Shown: in pieces, positions 7,767 to 16,536 of the stretch
Numbering within the stretch: position 1 is the stretch's first letter
Layout of the letters: the number at the start of each line of letters is the position of its first letter
Assembly (NCBI RefSeq): GCF_000759025.1
Contig: NZ_JPOS01000012.1
Coordinates: forward strand, 1-64,000
Direction of reading: 5' to 3'
Length of the DNA stretch: 64,000 nucleotides
From: Phaeodactylibacter xiamenensis
Lineage (GTDB): Bacteria > Bacteroidota > Bacteroidia > Chitinophagales > Saprospiraceae
The notes under the pieces: generated by a model
Database searches by the model: none
The model's input: the letters and a program-made list of their open reading frames with translations, nothing else
What the model was told of the DNA's origin: nothing
Position numbers and translations under genes: made by a program

Positions 7767-8129
7767 TGCGTTTTTCGGTAATTAACAGGCTTAATGTACA
7801 CAAAGGTCAGGAACTTACACCAGTTTTCGGAAAAACGCCACAGTTAAGCGATAAAAAAAGGCAGCTCCCTGAATTAACAGAAAGCTGCCGCTTTACACTC
7901 ACTAGTTTATGAAACTTTAAACCAACGTTAAAAGTCAATTTGATATATATATAACTCTGAAGGTCGATTTTTATTGTACTGACGAGAAAGCTCGCAAGAT
8001 TATTTCAATATGCACCTAAAATAATGAATAATCCGGAAAGATTCAATGCCAGTCACCGACAAAATGACGCTTTCGTCAATTTAATTACGATAAGGAGGGG
8101 AATTGGCCTTTAAAGGTTGGTCGGGGCTG
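7767..8129. other. Intergenic stretch with a terminator
   Basis: 363 bp between two genes on the minus strand. It holds the strong hairpin terminator described separately. A weak hairpin (TGACG-CTTT-CGTCA, 8065-8078), followed on the minus strand by a T-rich tract, may end the flavoprotein transcript. Nothing coding was seen. Confidence 0.5.
7853..7889 (-). terminator. Intrinsic terminator, minus strand
   Basis: On the minus strand GGCAGCT pairs with AGCTGCC (arms at 7883-7889 and 7860-7866), followed at once by seven T. It lies downstream of the flavoprotein gene (8130-9374) and about 85 bp before the aspartoacylase-family gene, isolating the two. Confidence 0.75.
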
Positions 8130-9374
8130 TTATTTTTTCTGGAAAAACATTTTCAACCAGAAAGCCGGGCGTACCAGTTGCTCACGGAGGCTAAAGTCAT
8201 TGTACATACCGGACAGGACTTCGATGACTTTTTGGTTGCCGGCAATAATGCTAGCGATGAGGTTGACGATAAAGGGGTACATCAACATCTTTTGCAGGCG
8301 GTAGCTCAGGCGCATTTCGGAGCCGAGTACCCGGTCCACCCGTTTGTCATAAGCTTTGAGAAAAGCTGCAGAGAAATCATTGGCTTGCAGGCATTGCTCC
8401 AGCTGTTCGGCAGCGATGAAGCCACTGTAGAAGGCATTGCCAATACCCTCACCTGTGAGCGGGTCTACCAAATGCCCGGCGTCTCCCACGAGCATATAGT
8501 GGTCGCCGGATATGGAACGGCGCTTAGAGCCCAGAGGCAGCCCAAAACCCTTGATACCACCAATCAGCTCAGCATCTTTGAAGCGCTCCTTAAGTACCGG
8601 GTGGGTTTCCAGCAACTGTAGCATCTCTTTCCGGAGGTTCACTTTCCGGCGGTTGAGAATGTCACTGCGCATACCCAGCCCTACATTAGCCTCTCCGTTA
8701 GGCAGGGGGAATATCCAGAAATAGCCCGGTGTGACAGACTTGATAAAGTGCAATTCGATGAAATTGTCCTTATCCAGTGCTTTGACGTTCCGGTAGTAGG
8801 CCCGGACTGCTGCGGCGTAGTGTTTGTTGTCTTTCTCCAGGCCTGCCTCTTTGCGGCTGAATGCAGAGTATGCGCCATTGGCTACGATCAGCATGCGGCA
8901 GTGCACCGTAAAATCACCAGACCTGGTACCCACAGACCAGCCGGTTTCAGTGCGCTTAAATGTGACAATCTCTGTATTGCCAAAAAAACGGATATTATCC
9001 CGGCGCTCCACTTCTTTGACGAGAAAATGGTCAAAATCCATACGTTTCGTGACGTAACCGGGTGCTTCAGCGGCGTTGCGCACATAATTCGGCCGGAATG
9101 GAATATTGAGGGCCCGGTTATTAGGGGAGACAAACTGAATGCCCCAGACATCTGACTGCACCGGGCTTGCGTTAAAGCGATGGAGTATTTCCGGATCAAG
9201 CCGGTTGAGCAGGGTGGTTACTTTACCACTGATAGCATCACCACATACCTTGTCCCTCGGGAAAGAAGCCTTATCCACCAATACAGAAGGTATACCCAGA
9301 TAGCTGAGCTTAAGGGCTGTGGCGGCTCCTCCCGGACCCGCTCCAATAATACAAGCATCAGTGGTTAGTTGCAT
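8130..9374 (-). CDS. Geranylgeranyl reductase family FAD-dependent oxidoreductase
   Basis: A 414-residue flavoprotein. The N-terminal Rossmann motif is IIGAGPGGAATALKL at about residues 9-23. The family motif FPRDKVCGDAISGK follows at about 38-51, and the second FAD motif is MLVGDAGHLVDPLTGEGIG in the C-terminal half. These three motifs together define the geranylgeranyl reductase/BchP-like family, which saturates isoprenoid chains of archaeal lipids, chlorophyll or quinones. In Bacteroidota the substrate is generally not established. The window also encodes a GGGP synthase and UppS, so an isoprenoid substrate is plausible, but this is inference. The gene stands alone between two terminators. 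No signal peptide; probably a peripheral cytoplasmic protein. Confidence 0.87.
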   Translation of the reverse strand: MQLTTDACIIGAGPGGAATALKLSYLGIPSVLVDKASFPRDKVCGDAISGKVTTLLNRLDPEILHRFNASPVQSDVWGIQFVSPNNRALNIPFRPNYVRNAAEAPGYVTKRMDFDHFLVKEVERRDNIRFFGNTEIVTFKRTETGWSVGTRSGDFTVHCRMLIVANGAYSAFSRKEAGLEKDNKHYAAAVRAYYRNVKALDKDNFIELHFIKSVTPGYFWIFPLPNGEANVGLGMRSDILNRRKVNLRKEMLQLLETHPVLKERFKDAELIGGIKGFGLPLGSKRRSISGDHYMLVGDAGHLVDPLTGEGIGNAFYSGFIAAEQLEQCLQANDFSAAFLKAYDKRVDRVLGSEMRLSYRLQKMLMYPFIVNLIASIIAGNQKVIEVLSGMYNDFSLREQLVRPAFWLKMFFQKK

Positions 9375-9412
9375 AGGAGGGATGTTGAGTGCGCTAAGAT
9401 ACAGAAACTCAT

Positions 9413-9456
9413 AAAAAAACGTGCGCCCACCAGAAGGTTAGTTCTAGCGGGCGCAC
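9413..9456 (-). terminator. Intrinsic terminator, minus strand
   Basis: Arms GTGCGCCC (9421-9428) and GGGCGCAC (9449-9456) form a GC-rich 8-bp stem. On the minus strand it is followed by a run of T at 9413-9419. It ends transcripts coming from the prohibitin gene and lies about 40 bp before the flavoprotein start. Confidence 0.78.
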
Positions 9457-9633
9457 CGTGATTCCCCCTTACCTTGCAATCCGAAAATTGCACGATAATA
9501 TCAAATTGTTATAACAAAGATAGGGGGAGCAGACAAAGTTTCAAACCCCATTTTCATGGGGCCACCTTGAATCTGCATTGTTTTGTCATTTTTTGTGACA
9601 TGGCAACATTACAACTGACCAGGCTTTGCTTTT

Positions 9634-10455
9634 TTAATTTCCACCCAGTATCAATGGTAGCCCATTGCCACCTTCGCCACCGACAACAATGACTTTCGAG
9701 TTTTGCGAATTGGCCAGTTGCAACGTGGCTTCAATACCTTTATCCTGGAGGATTTTATCGGTCAGGCTGGCACTGAGGATCCGGTTAGACTCTGCCTTGG
9801 CTTCTGCCTCGATGATCTTACGCTCCGCTTCTTTGCGTTCCTGTTGCAGGATGTACTCGTACTTTAGCGCCTGCTGCTCTGCCTCTATTTTGGTTTCAAT
9901 AGCCGAGCGAACTTTATCGGGTAATTCGATATTACGGATCAGCGTTGCCCTAAGCTCGATATAGTTGCTACCCAGGTTTTCTTTAAGGTTTTCCTGGATC
10001 AAAGACTGCACTTCGTTTCGCTTCGTGGAGTAAAGTTCCTCAGGAGAAAATTGCCCGATGATTTCCCGGACCGAGGAACGCACCTCCGGCCTTACCAGGC
10101 TCTCGACGTACTGAGGGCCAAATTTTTCATGCAGGTCGCCGATATTGCCGTATTCTGGATTGGCCCGGACGGTCACGTCCACCTTTATGTTTAGTCCATT
10201 GCTGGACAGCACGGTCATGTCTTCGTCAATTTGCTTTTCGCGGATATCATAGACGTACATGATGTTCCAGGGCGCGATCACATGGAAGCCCGGATTGTAG
10301 ATATTTTCCTTGTCCAGTCCTCCACCGAAGCGCTGGAAAAGCACCCCACGCTCCCCGGCCTCAATGGTCAGGAAGGTTGCGTTAGAGAAGGTCAGGATAG
10401 CGATGAGGGCTACAAAGACAATGATGCCGTATGTGATTAATTTACTTTGGCTCAT
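9634..10455 (-). CDS. Prohibitin-like SPFH/Band 7 membrane protein
   Basis: A 273-residue protein with one N-terminal membrane segment (about residues 8-25, YGIIVFVALIAILTFSNATF). A Band 7 domain follows, with the prohibitin-type opening IEAGERGVLFQRFGGGLD. The long helical region (EAEQQALKYEYILQQERKEA) matches the SPFH coiled coil. The C-terminus is Gly-rich (VVGGEGGNGLPLILGGN). Members form large ring oligomers in the membrane and often shield or regulate FtsH-type proteases; no such protease gene is nearby. It is monocistronic, with its terminator about 180 bp downstream. Assignment to the prohibitin branch rather than stomatin or HflK/C rests on overall layout. Confidence 0.9.
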   Translation of the reverse strand: MSQSKLITYGIIVFVALIAILTFSNATFLTIEAGERGVLFQRFGGGLDKENIYNPGFHVIAPWNIMYVYDIREKQIDEDMTVLSSNGLNIKVDVTVRANPEYGNIGDLHEKFGPQYVESLVRPEVRSSVREIIGQFSPEELYSTKRNEVQSLIQENLKENLGSNYIELRATLIRNIELPDKVRSAIETKIEAEQQALKYEYILQQERKEAERKIIEAEAKAESNRILSASLTDKILQDKGIEATLQLANSQNSKVIVVGGEGGNGLPLILGGN

Positions 10456-10810
10456 AATTGATTTTAATTGGTGAAATGAGATACCTCATTGGCATCTGAT
10501 TATGTTAAGGTAACAACTTTTTAGAAATCCGGTTTTGCCTACTCTACTGAAGGTTGGGGAAATCCGACTAATGCTATATGCAAAAGCCCCCGTAGCCTAA
10601 TATCGCTAACCATAGTATCTGTTGGTACCGGGTAAATCAGGTCAAGGCTATGCTAACCATGCGTATACTGAAAAGCGCCCAACTGCCAAATATTTTCTAC
10701 ATTCGTTTGGGTTTATGAGGAGCTTAACAAACCTTTGATGGACCTGAGTAGTCTTATATAATGATAATGTACGGTTAAAATATGTACATTAGGATAAAGC
10801 CGAGCAAAAT
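10456..10810. other. Intergenic stretch between divergent genes
   Basis: 355 bp separating the prohibitin gene (minus) from the gene at 10811 (plus). It should hold both promoters, but I see no clear TTG-N20-TAnnTTTG match and no coding sequence. Confidence 0.4.
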
Positions 10811-11455
10811 ATGAATATCCGATTTTCCATACTTTTCCTTTTCCTGCTGGGAACGCTGAGCCTTAATGCGCAGCAAAGTAAAAACCTGGTACAGTTCTCC
10901 GGGATGGTACTCGATGGCACTGATGACCAACTCTTCCCGGTGCCTTACACCAATATTCTTGTGAAGGACAAAGGGCGGGGCACCTACTCTGATCTGCGTG
11001 GCTTCTTCTCCATCGTAGTGGAAAAAGGGGACATCATAGTATTTTCTGCTATTGGCTACAAAACCGTAGAATACCAAATCCCTGAAGACCTCGATGACGA
11101 ACGCTACTCTATCGTGCAGCTGATGACACAAGATGCCATCAACCTGCCAGAGACAGTTGTGTTCCCCTGGCCGAGCCGGGAGCATTTCAAACTTGAATTC
11201 CTCGCCATGGACGTAACGCAGGAACTACAGGCGCGTGCGCAGGAAAACATGGCCAATGATGCCCTGCGCCGTATGCGGAACGAAGTTGTGCCAGATGGCA
11301 GGGAAAATGCAGATTTCTATCTACGGCAGCAGTCCCGCGATTTCTACCATATTGGCCAGCAGCCACCGATGAATATCTTCAACCCGATCGCGTGGAAACG
11401 GTTCTTTGACTCCTGGAAAGCAGGAGACTTTAAGAAGAAGGATCAGAATGAGTAG
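10811..11455 (+). CDS. Secreted carboxypeptidase-regulatory-like domain protein
   Basis: A 214-residue exported protein. The signal peptide MNIRFSILFLFLLGTLSLNAQQ ends near residue 21. Residues about 27-110 resemble the CarboxypepD_reg-like beta-sandwich found at the N-terminus of TonB-dependent receptors: FSGMVLDG, then VPYTNILVKDKGRGTYSDLRG and a later DIIVFSAIGYKTVEY. Here the domain stands alone. The C-terminal 100 residues are polar and probably helical, with no recognised domain. Likely periplasmic or at the outer membrane; function unknown. The downstream gene is convergent. Confidence 0.75.
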   Translation: MNIRFSILFLFLLGTLSLNAQQSKNLVQFSGMVLDGTDDQLFPVPYTNILVKDKGRGTYSDLRGFFSIVVEKGDIIVFSAIGYKTVEYQIPEDLDDERYSIVQLMTQDAINLPETVVFPWPSREHFKLEFLAMDVTQELQARAQENMANDALRRMRNEVVPDGRENADFYLRQQSRDFYHIGQQPPMNIFNPIAWKRFFDSWKAGDFKKKDQNE

Positions 11456-11472
11456 CAGCCTTGCGGGCTGCA

Positions 11473-12267
11473 TCATCCATTTGTTTTTCCAAAAACCTTC
11501 CGGCCCCAAATCAGGACCTGAAATCCGTAGGTGCCCATCCAATAGCCCAGAGCGGCAAAGGATAGCATGCCCAAAGCCACATAGGACTTGACGGCACGCA
11601 GGTTGATTTCCAGAAATTCATAGTAGACAAAGTCCGTCAGCACGAAAACCGTGTGAATAATGTAGAGCACCAGCAGTACCCGCACCAGCGTACGCAGGTA
11701 CAGTACTTTTCGCCACTCATGCGGGTTGCGCTCCTGCCGGACCTCCAGTCGCCGCTGCCGAATGTAGCGGTAGGCAAAATAGAGATAGGCGAAAAAGGAC
11801 GTCAGGTAAAGCCCCTGTTCAAAAGCGCCGTAAAAGGGATTGAAATAAACACGCCCCATTGCCGCTTTCACTGCCACCGGCTGCAAAAACATGACAACAA
11901 AGAACAACAGCTGCCCAACCGGCAGGATAAAATGCTTGGCGTCTGTCCACCGGAGCTGATAGGAAGGGTAAAGCGATAACTTGGCGTGAAAAAAAAGCAG
12001 GACCGGAAAGGACAACGTAAAATAGAGCGGCAGGAACTTCCCCTCCGGCCAGATCTCGTAGAGCTCAATAAAATTGAAAATATTGTGGATCAGGGTGAGC
12101 CCAAAAGTAATGAGCAACACCCCGAAGAACCAGTTTGACCTTCGGTCACCGGAACGCTTAAAGAAGAACAGGCTGCCTACTGTAAGCGCCTGTACAACTC
12201 CGACCAGCAGAAAAAAGAGCAATAAGTAAAAAAATATGCTGCGGTCTCCCGTAACCAGAAAGTCCAT
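11473..12267 (-). CDS. Seven-helix membrane protein (sensor-like, no output domain)
   Basis: A 264-residue integral membrane protein with about seven hydrophobic segments, starting near residues 11, 44, 77, 110, 146, 188 and 226. Helix character and order resemble the N-terminal seven-helix sensor half of Bacteroidota AraC- or LytTR-type membrane regulators. The protein ends soon after the last helix (WGRKVFGKTNG), so no DNA-binding domain is attached. The start follows the neighbour at 12274-12759 by only 6 bp, which suggests one transcript. What it senses or transports is unknown. The resemblance is by layout only. Confidence 0.6.
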   Translation of the reverse strand: MDFLVTGDRSIFFYLLLFFLLVGVVQALTVGSLFFFKRSGDRRSNWFFGVLLITFGLTLIHNIFNFIELYEIWPEGKFLPLYFTLSFPVLLFFHAKLSLYPSYQLRWTDAKHFILPVGQLLFFVVMFLQPVAVKAAMGRVYFNPFYGAFEQGLYLTSFFAYLYFAYRYIRQRRLEVRQERNPHEWRKVLYLRTLVRVLLVLYIIHTVFVLTDFVYYEFLEINLRAVKSYVALGMLSFAALGYWMGTYGFQVLIWGRKVFGKTNG

Positions 12268-12273
12268 ATAAGA

Positions 12274-12759
12274 TTAAGTGTTGAACTTCACATTAATTTG
12301 GTTCCAAATGGCTTCAACCTGACGGATTTTAGCCTGAGGGCCGGTAATGCTGATCAGCACATACACCCCATTGCGGGCCCACATCCGGATAGCTTCCACA
12401 TCGGCGCCGGCAGAAAGAATGGCCTGGAAACCGCCGGCATCCGCTTCGTACTTCAGTTCTTTGGTCCCTCCCTGATGTTTGTCCTGAAAAGCTTCTTTCT
12501 CAAAGCCGTAGATTTTTTCCGGGGTCCAGTCCATCACGTTGTGCGAACCAGCGATTATCACCTGTATGGCCCCATTTTCTGCCTCCAGTGTAATACCATC
12601 CCCATTGATCGGACGGTCCTGTGCCAGGTGAAGGTCGCCCGGATATTCCACACAGAAGCCGAAACGGTTGTTGCAATACTCCAATGGGCCTTGCGCAAAT
12701 GCAAACTGCACGCCTAAAATGGCGAAAAGAAAAGATAAGGTAATCTTGAGGTTTTTCAT
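12274..12759 (-). CDS. Exported protein of unknown function
   Basis: A 161-residue protein. I take the ATG at 12759, which begins a clean signal peptide (MKNLKITLSFLFAILGVQFAFAQ), rather than the ATG 18 bp upstream. The mature part opens with EYCNNRFGFCVEYPGDL, a pattern common in small secreted Bacteroidota proteins whose two Cys may form a disulphide. The rest is a compact alpha/beta domain (DGITLEAENGAIQVIIAGS ... VYVLISITGP). It is probably the first gene of a two-gene unit with the seven-helix protein downstream. Function not recognised. Confidence 0.7.
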   Translation of the reverse strand: MKNLKITLSFLFAILGVQFAFAQGPLEYCNNRFGFCVEYPGDLHLAQDRPINGDGITLEAENGAIQVIIAGSHNVMDWTPEKIYGFEKEAFQDKHQGGTKELKYEADAGGFQAILSAGADVEAIRMWARNGVYVLISITGPQAKIRQVEAIWNQINVKFNT

Positions 12760-12878
12760 GGTTTTATTTTTGACCATTTAACGGTTTAAGGGATTGTGAT
12801 GGTAGAAAGATACGGCTATTTTGGCTTTTCTTTAACGTTGCCGGATCGCTTTACCTATTCCTACCGGAAAGATAACCT

Positions 12879-12886
12879 TATCTTTG
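12879..12886 (+). promoter_or_regulatory. Candidate -7 promoter element TATCTTTG
   Basis: It matches the Bacteroidota -7 consensus TAnnTTTG and lies 27 bp before the start at 12913. No TTG is found 19-20 bp upstream, so support is partial. Confidence 0.45.
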
Positions 12887-12912
12887 CACACCAAATCATA
12901 ATATAACTGATT

Positions 12913-13128
12913 ATGCAAGTTTTCCTTAGGCGGGCACTCCTTTTTCTGGCTTTTGTTAGCATTACAACTCTGACGCTGGCACAATCTGAAGGGGTTGACA
13001 CCACCTCCTCAGGCTACCAAATCGGTTACGAAATCGGCAGCTGGCTGCCCTTTATTATCCTCTTTACCCTTGCGCTGATGGTTATCATCCGCAGCTTCCG
13101 TTTATCACAAAAGAAAGGCCCCCAATAA
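12913..13128 (+). CDS. Small single-pass membrane protein
   Basis: A 71-residue protein with an N-terminal signal sequence (MQVFLRRALLFLAFVSITTLTLAQ), a short Ser/Thr/Gly-rich exposed part and a second hydrophobic segment (LPFIILFTLALMVIIRSF, about residues 45-62). The basic tail is RLSQKKGPQ. A cleavable signal plus one helix would leave the tail in the cytoplasm. Its TAA shares its last A with the ATG of the dehydratase gene, so the two are translationally coupled. A TAnnTTTG element stands at the right distance upstream. No family recognised. Confidence 0.7.
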   Translation: MQVFLRRALLFLAFVSITTLTLAQSEGVDTTSSGYQIGYEIGSWLPFIILFTLALMVIIRSFRLSQKKGPQ

Positions 13129-14087
13129 TGATGCGACCACTTACTGCTATTCCTACCCGTGCGGACATCGAAGCCACCCACGAAGCGATTGAGCCGCTCA
13201 TTCACCGGACACCGGTACTGACCTGTTCGGCCATTGATGAAAGGGCCGGGGCATCCCTGTTTTTCAAGTGCGAAAATTTCCAGAAGGTGGGCGCCTTCAA
13301 GATGCGCGGCGCCAGCAACGCTGCAGTGCGGCTGAGCGAAGCAGAGCGCCGGAAAGGCCTGGCGACTCACTCCTCCGGCAATCATGCACAGGCCGTAGCG
13401 CTTAGCGCAAAAATGCTGGGCGTACCGGCTTACATCGTTATGCCGGAGAACGCCCCTGCTGCCAAACGGGCGGCCACCGAAGCCTACGGGGCACAAATCA
13501 CTTCCTGCGAAAACACCCTCGCTGCCCGGGAAAGCACCCTGCAAAAGGTAGTTGATAGAACGGGCGCTACTTTTATCCACCCCTACAACGACTACAACGT
13601 CATTGCCGGACAGGCCACCTGTGCCAAAGAGCTGCTGGAAGATGTGGAAGGGCTGGACATGCTGACTGCCCCTGTTGGCGGAGGCGGGCTTATGAGCGGC
13701 ACCGTACTAAGCGCACGGTACTTTGCTCCGGGTGTAAAAGTGTACGGAGCAGAGCCCGAAGCCGTTGATGATGCCTACCGCTCCCTCCAAAGCGGGCAAT
13801 TGCAATCCAATACCACCATTGACACCATTGCCGACGGGCTGCGCACCAACCTGGGCGAAAAGACCTTCGACATCCTGCAACGGGAACTCGACGGCATTTT
13901 CCTGGTCTCAGAAGCTGAAATCCTGCAAGCCATGCGGCTGATCTGGGAACGCATGAAGATCATCATCGAGCCCAGCTGTGCCGTCCCCCTTGCCGCCATT
14001 CTCAAACACCCCGAAGTGTTCGCAGGGAAGCGGGTTGGCGTGATCCTCACAGGTGGAAATGTGGACCTGGACCGGCTGCCGTTTTAG
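13128..14087 (+). CDS. PLP-dependent threonine/serine dehydratase family enzyme
   Basis: A 319-residue fold-type II PLP enzyme of the threonine ammonia-lyase/serine racemase group. The PLP lysine is Lys58 in AFKMRGA. SSGNHAQAVALSA follows at about residues 83-95, and the phosphate-binding loop is VGGGGLMSG near 184-192. It lacks the C-terminal ACT-like regulatory domain of biosynthetic IlvA. It is therefore the short catabolic type, converting Thr to 2-oxobutyrate, Ser to pyruvate, or 3-hydroxyaspartate to oxaloacetate. The exact substrate cannot be chosen from sequence. Two ATGs in a row start the gene at 13128. The first overlaps the stop of the small membrane protein gene, an unusual partner for a cytosolic enzyme. 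Confidence 0.88.
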   Translation: MMRPLTAIPTRADIEATHEAIEPLIHRTPVLTCSAIDERAGASLFFKCENFQKVGAFKMRGASNAAVRLSEAERRKGLATHSSGNHAQAVALSAKMLGVPAYIVMPENAPAAKRAATEAYGAQITSCENTLAARESTLQKVVDRTGATFIHPYNDYNVIAGQATCAKELLEDVEGLDMLTAPVGGGGLMSGTVLSARYFAPGVKVYGAEPEAVDDAYRSLQSGQLQSNTTIDTIADGLRTNLGEKTFDILQRELDGIFLVSEAEILQAMRLIWERMKIIIEPSCAVPLAAILKHPEVFAGKRVGVILTGGNVDLDRLPF

Positions 14088-14141
14088 GAATTGTTCCCAT
14101 TATTAACTTTATGTTTAAACACAATTCCCCTGCTGAAACGT

Positions 14142-14149
14142 TACTTTTG
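14142..14149 (+). promoter_or_regulatory. Candidate -7 promoter element TACTTTTG
   Basis: It matches TAnnTTTG and lies 50 bp before the chosen start at 14199. It supports this start over one at 14091, which would precede the promoter. No -33 TTG at standard spacing. Confidence 0.4.
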
Positions 14150-14198
14150 TAGCCCGGTAATATCACCGTGGGCTTCAAAACCAGCTAACATATCCGGT

Positions 14199-14648
14199 AT
14201 GAGAAATTTTCTGATCGCCATAGTTACCCTCTTGCTGAGCAGCGCTGCCCTTCAGGTACAAGCGCAGGGCAAGACCTGGAAAACCTTGTCTAAAATTACC
14301 TTCAAAAAGGAATACAACGAGATGATGGGCTTCAAGGTGGATGTCCCGGTATTCAGTGAGGATGTACTGGCGATGGAAGGCAAAACCGTAGACGTACGGG
14401 GCTACATCATTCCGGTAGAAGGCTATAAAGGGCATAAAGAGTTTATCTTCTCCGCCTACCCTTACAACATGTGCTTTTTTTGCGGTGGCGCTGGCCCGGA
14501 AACGGTCATGGAGGTATTTGCCAATGAGCCTATCGAGTACACTGCTGAGCCCATCACCATCCGCGGTAAGCTGGAGCTCAATGCCGATGATATCAACCGC
14601 CTGATCTACGCCCTGACCGATGTGGTCAAAGTGGAAGAAGACCGCTAA
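14199..14648 (+). CDS. Exported protein with a conserved FCGGAGPE motif
   Basis: A 149-residue exported protein. The ATG at 14199 gives the signal peptide MRNFLIAIVTLLLSSAALQVQAQ; an upstream in-frame start at 14091 would add a non-signal extension. The mature part has a beta-rich core (GKTVDVRGYIIPVEGYKG) and the motif YPYNMCFFCGGAGPETVMEV. This recalls DUF3299-type periplasmic proteins in which the CxxC-like Cys pair sits before GGAGPE. A metal or redox role for the Cys pair is possible but not shown. The gene is followed after 17 bp by the Ig-like lipoprotein gene, suggesting an operon. Confidence 0.72.
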   Translation: MRNFLIAIVTLLLSSAALQVQAQGKTWKTLSKITFKKEYNEMMGFKVDVPVFSEDVLAMEGKTVDVRGYIIPVEGYKGHKEFIFSAYPYNMCFFCGGAGPETVMEVFANEPIEYTAEPITIRGKLELNADDINRLIYALTDVVKVEEDR

Positions 14649-14665
14649 ACGTACCGCCTCTTTTT

Positions 14666-16444
14666 ATGCAAATCAAGACAACGCTGTTTCGGTTTTTACT
14701 GCTGTCCCTGACTGGCTTTCTGCTTTGGCAATGCGCTAACCCTGGCCGGCCCGAGGGTGGCCCCAGGGATGAAACGCCCCCCAAACTGGTACCGGAGAAA
14801 TCTTCCCGCAACTATCAAACCAACTACAAAAAATCGCCCATTGAGCTTACCTTCAACGAGTGGGTGGAAATCCGGGATGCCTTTAATCAGGTCATCATCT
14901 CCCCGCCTTTGCAGTACAAATACGAGCTTTCCATCAAGGGCAAAACCATCATCTTTGAATTTGATGAGCAGGAAGAACTACGGGAAAATGCCACCTATAC
15001 CATCAATTTTGGAGAAGCCATACAGGATATTACGGAACGGAACCCGGCCCAGGACGTCCGCTACGTTTTTTCTACCGGTGACTACATCGACTCTCTGAGT
15101 GTTCGCGGCATCATCGTGGACGCACGGACTACTGAGCCAATTGAGGGTGCCTTGTTTTTACTCTACGACAATACGGCTGACTCTGTAGTACGCACCGAGC
15201 GCCCTTTTTACTTCGGCCGAACCGGCGCCGACGGGCAGTTTATCATCCGTAATGTAAAGGCAGATACGTTCAAGGGGTTTGCTTTGCTGGACAACAACCT
15301 CAATTACCTTTTCGACCAGGCTCAGGAGGCGATTGGCTTCCCCGACAGCCTGCTTGTGGTCAGCGACAGCCTGCAGCCTTCCCTTTCTATCCGAATGTTT
15401 ACTGAAGCGCTCCCCTTGCGCCTGACCACCGGTGATGACAGTCAATACGGGCGGGTCAGAATCGCTTTTAATCAGCCGCGCCCCGACGACGTTTACATCA
15501 CCCACGAAAATATCAGTCAGCGTAAGATTCTCTACGAAACCCAGCCGGATACTACCAAAATCTGGTACGAAACCACCACCGATCAGCCCTGGCAGATTTA
15601 TATACAGCAGGATACCCTTTTTTATGATACAATTGATGTGCGGGTACGCGACCGGGCTGCTTTTTTAGAGAATGCAACACTCACCTTTGAAGGGCGGGGC
15701 GGCAGCAGCAAACAGCACCCAAGGGAACCGCTAGCCCTCTCTTTCAACCACCCCATACTAGCCTATGATACGAACCTGATACAGTTATACGAAGATACTT
15801 CCAAAACCCTGGTGAGGCCTTCCTTGAGCCTGGATACAAATGGGCAACGTACGCTTGTTCTGGACTACAAATGGAAGTCAGGCAAACCCTATTCCCTGGA
15901 GCTAATGCCCGGTGCAGTAACCGATATCTACAGCCTGAAATCAGATACGATCCTGCAGGATATCAATGTGGACCTGCTGAAGAACTATGGCAACCTGTTC
16001 CTGACCGTAGACAGCCTCTCCGCCGACTCAGCTTACATTATTGAATTAATGGATGGGGAAAACGTCATTCACACTTACAAGGTGTCCGGGCAAACGAGCT
16101 TCGGGCAGGAGCTCCGATACCTGCGCCCGGCTACTTTCACGGTACGCCTTACAGAGGACTGGAATGGCAACGGGCGGTGGGATTCCGGCCTTTATGACAC
16201 CTACCGGCAACCCGAGCTCATGTACACCCGCGATTTGGAACAGCTCCGGGCCAACTGGGACCTTGAAGCCGTCGTTACGCTGGATCAGATGCAGCAGCAA
16301 GCCCGGCAAAAACGGCAGCCGCCTCTTGCCCGGCCGGAAGTAACGGCGATAGATTCGACCGCTACAGACAGTACCGCTGTGGACACCCTGCGCAATCTGG
16401 ATAATCTACCGCCTTCCGTACGGGACCGGATCGAGAAAAACTAG
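14666..16444 (+). CDS. Ig-like domain (Big_5 type) lipoprotein
   Basis: A 592-residue predicted lipoprotein. The signal peptide ends at the lipobox LLWQC (Cys about residue 23), followed by ANPGRPEGGPRDETPPKLV. This opening is the hallmark of a widespread Bacteroidota family with an SbsA/Big_5 Ig-like domain (SPIELTFNEWVEIRDAFNQV to about residue 130). A prealbumin-like beta-sandwich (LSVRGIIVDARTTEPIEGA) and further beta repeats follow. The C-terminus carries DWNGNGRWDSGLYD, resembling a calcium-binding loop, then a Thr/Asp-rich tail. It is probably attached to the outer membrane; its role is not established. It is likely co-transcribed with the gene at 14199. Confidence 0.82.
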   Translation: MQIKTTLFRFLLLSLTGFLLWQCANPGRPEGGPRDETPPKLVPEKSSRNYQTNYKKSPIELTFNEWVEIRDAFNQVIISPPLQYKYELSIKGKTIIFEFDEQEELRENATYTINFGEAIQDITERNPAQDVRYVFSTGDYIDSLSVRGIIVDARTTEPIEGALFLLYDNTADSVVRTERPFYFGRTGADGQFIIRNVKADTFKGFALLDNNLNYLFDQAQEAIGFPDSLLVVSDSLQPSLSIRMFTEALPLRLTTGDDSQYGRVRIAFNQPRPDDVYITHENISQRKILYETQPDTTKIWYETTTDQPWQIYIQQDTLFYDTIDVRVRDRAAFLENATLTFEGRGGSSKQHPREPLALSFNHPILAYDTNLIQLYEDTSKTLVRPSLSLDTNGQRTLVLDYKWKSGKPYSLELMPGAVTDIYSLKSDTILQDINVDLLKNYGNLFLTVDSLSADSAYIIELMDGENVIHTYKVSGQTSFGQELRYLRPATFTVRLTEDWNGNGRWDSGLYDTYRQPELMYTRDLEQLRANWDLEAVVTLDQMQQQARQKRQPPLARPEVTAIDSTATDSTAVDTLRNLDNLPPSVRDRIEKN

Positions 16445-16536
16445 CCCGTATTGTCTGCTCATTTTATTGCTCCTGAAGCCCTGACTGCCCCGATTGCTGC
16501 CGGGGTTAAGTGGCTAAGTATTTACAGCTCAATCCA

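Noticed and set aside
8065-8078. Terminator directly after the flavoprotein gene
   Set aside because: The stem is only 5 bp with a weak T tract. The strong hairpin at 7853-7889 is the better candidate.
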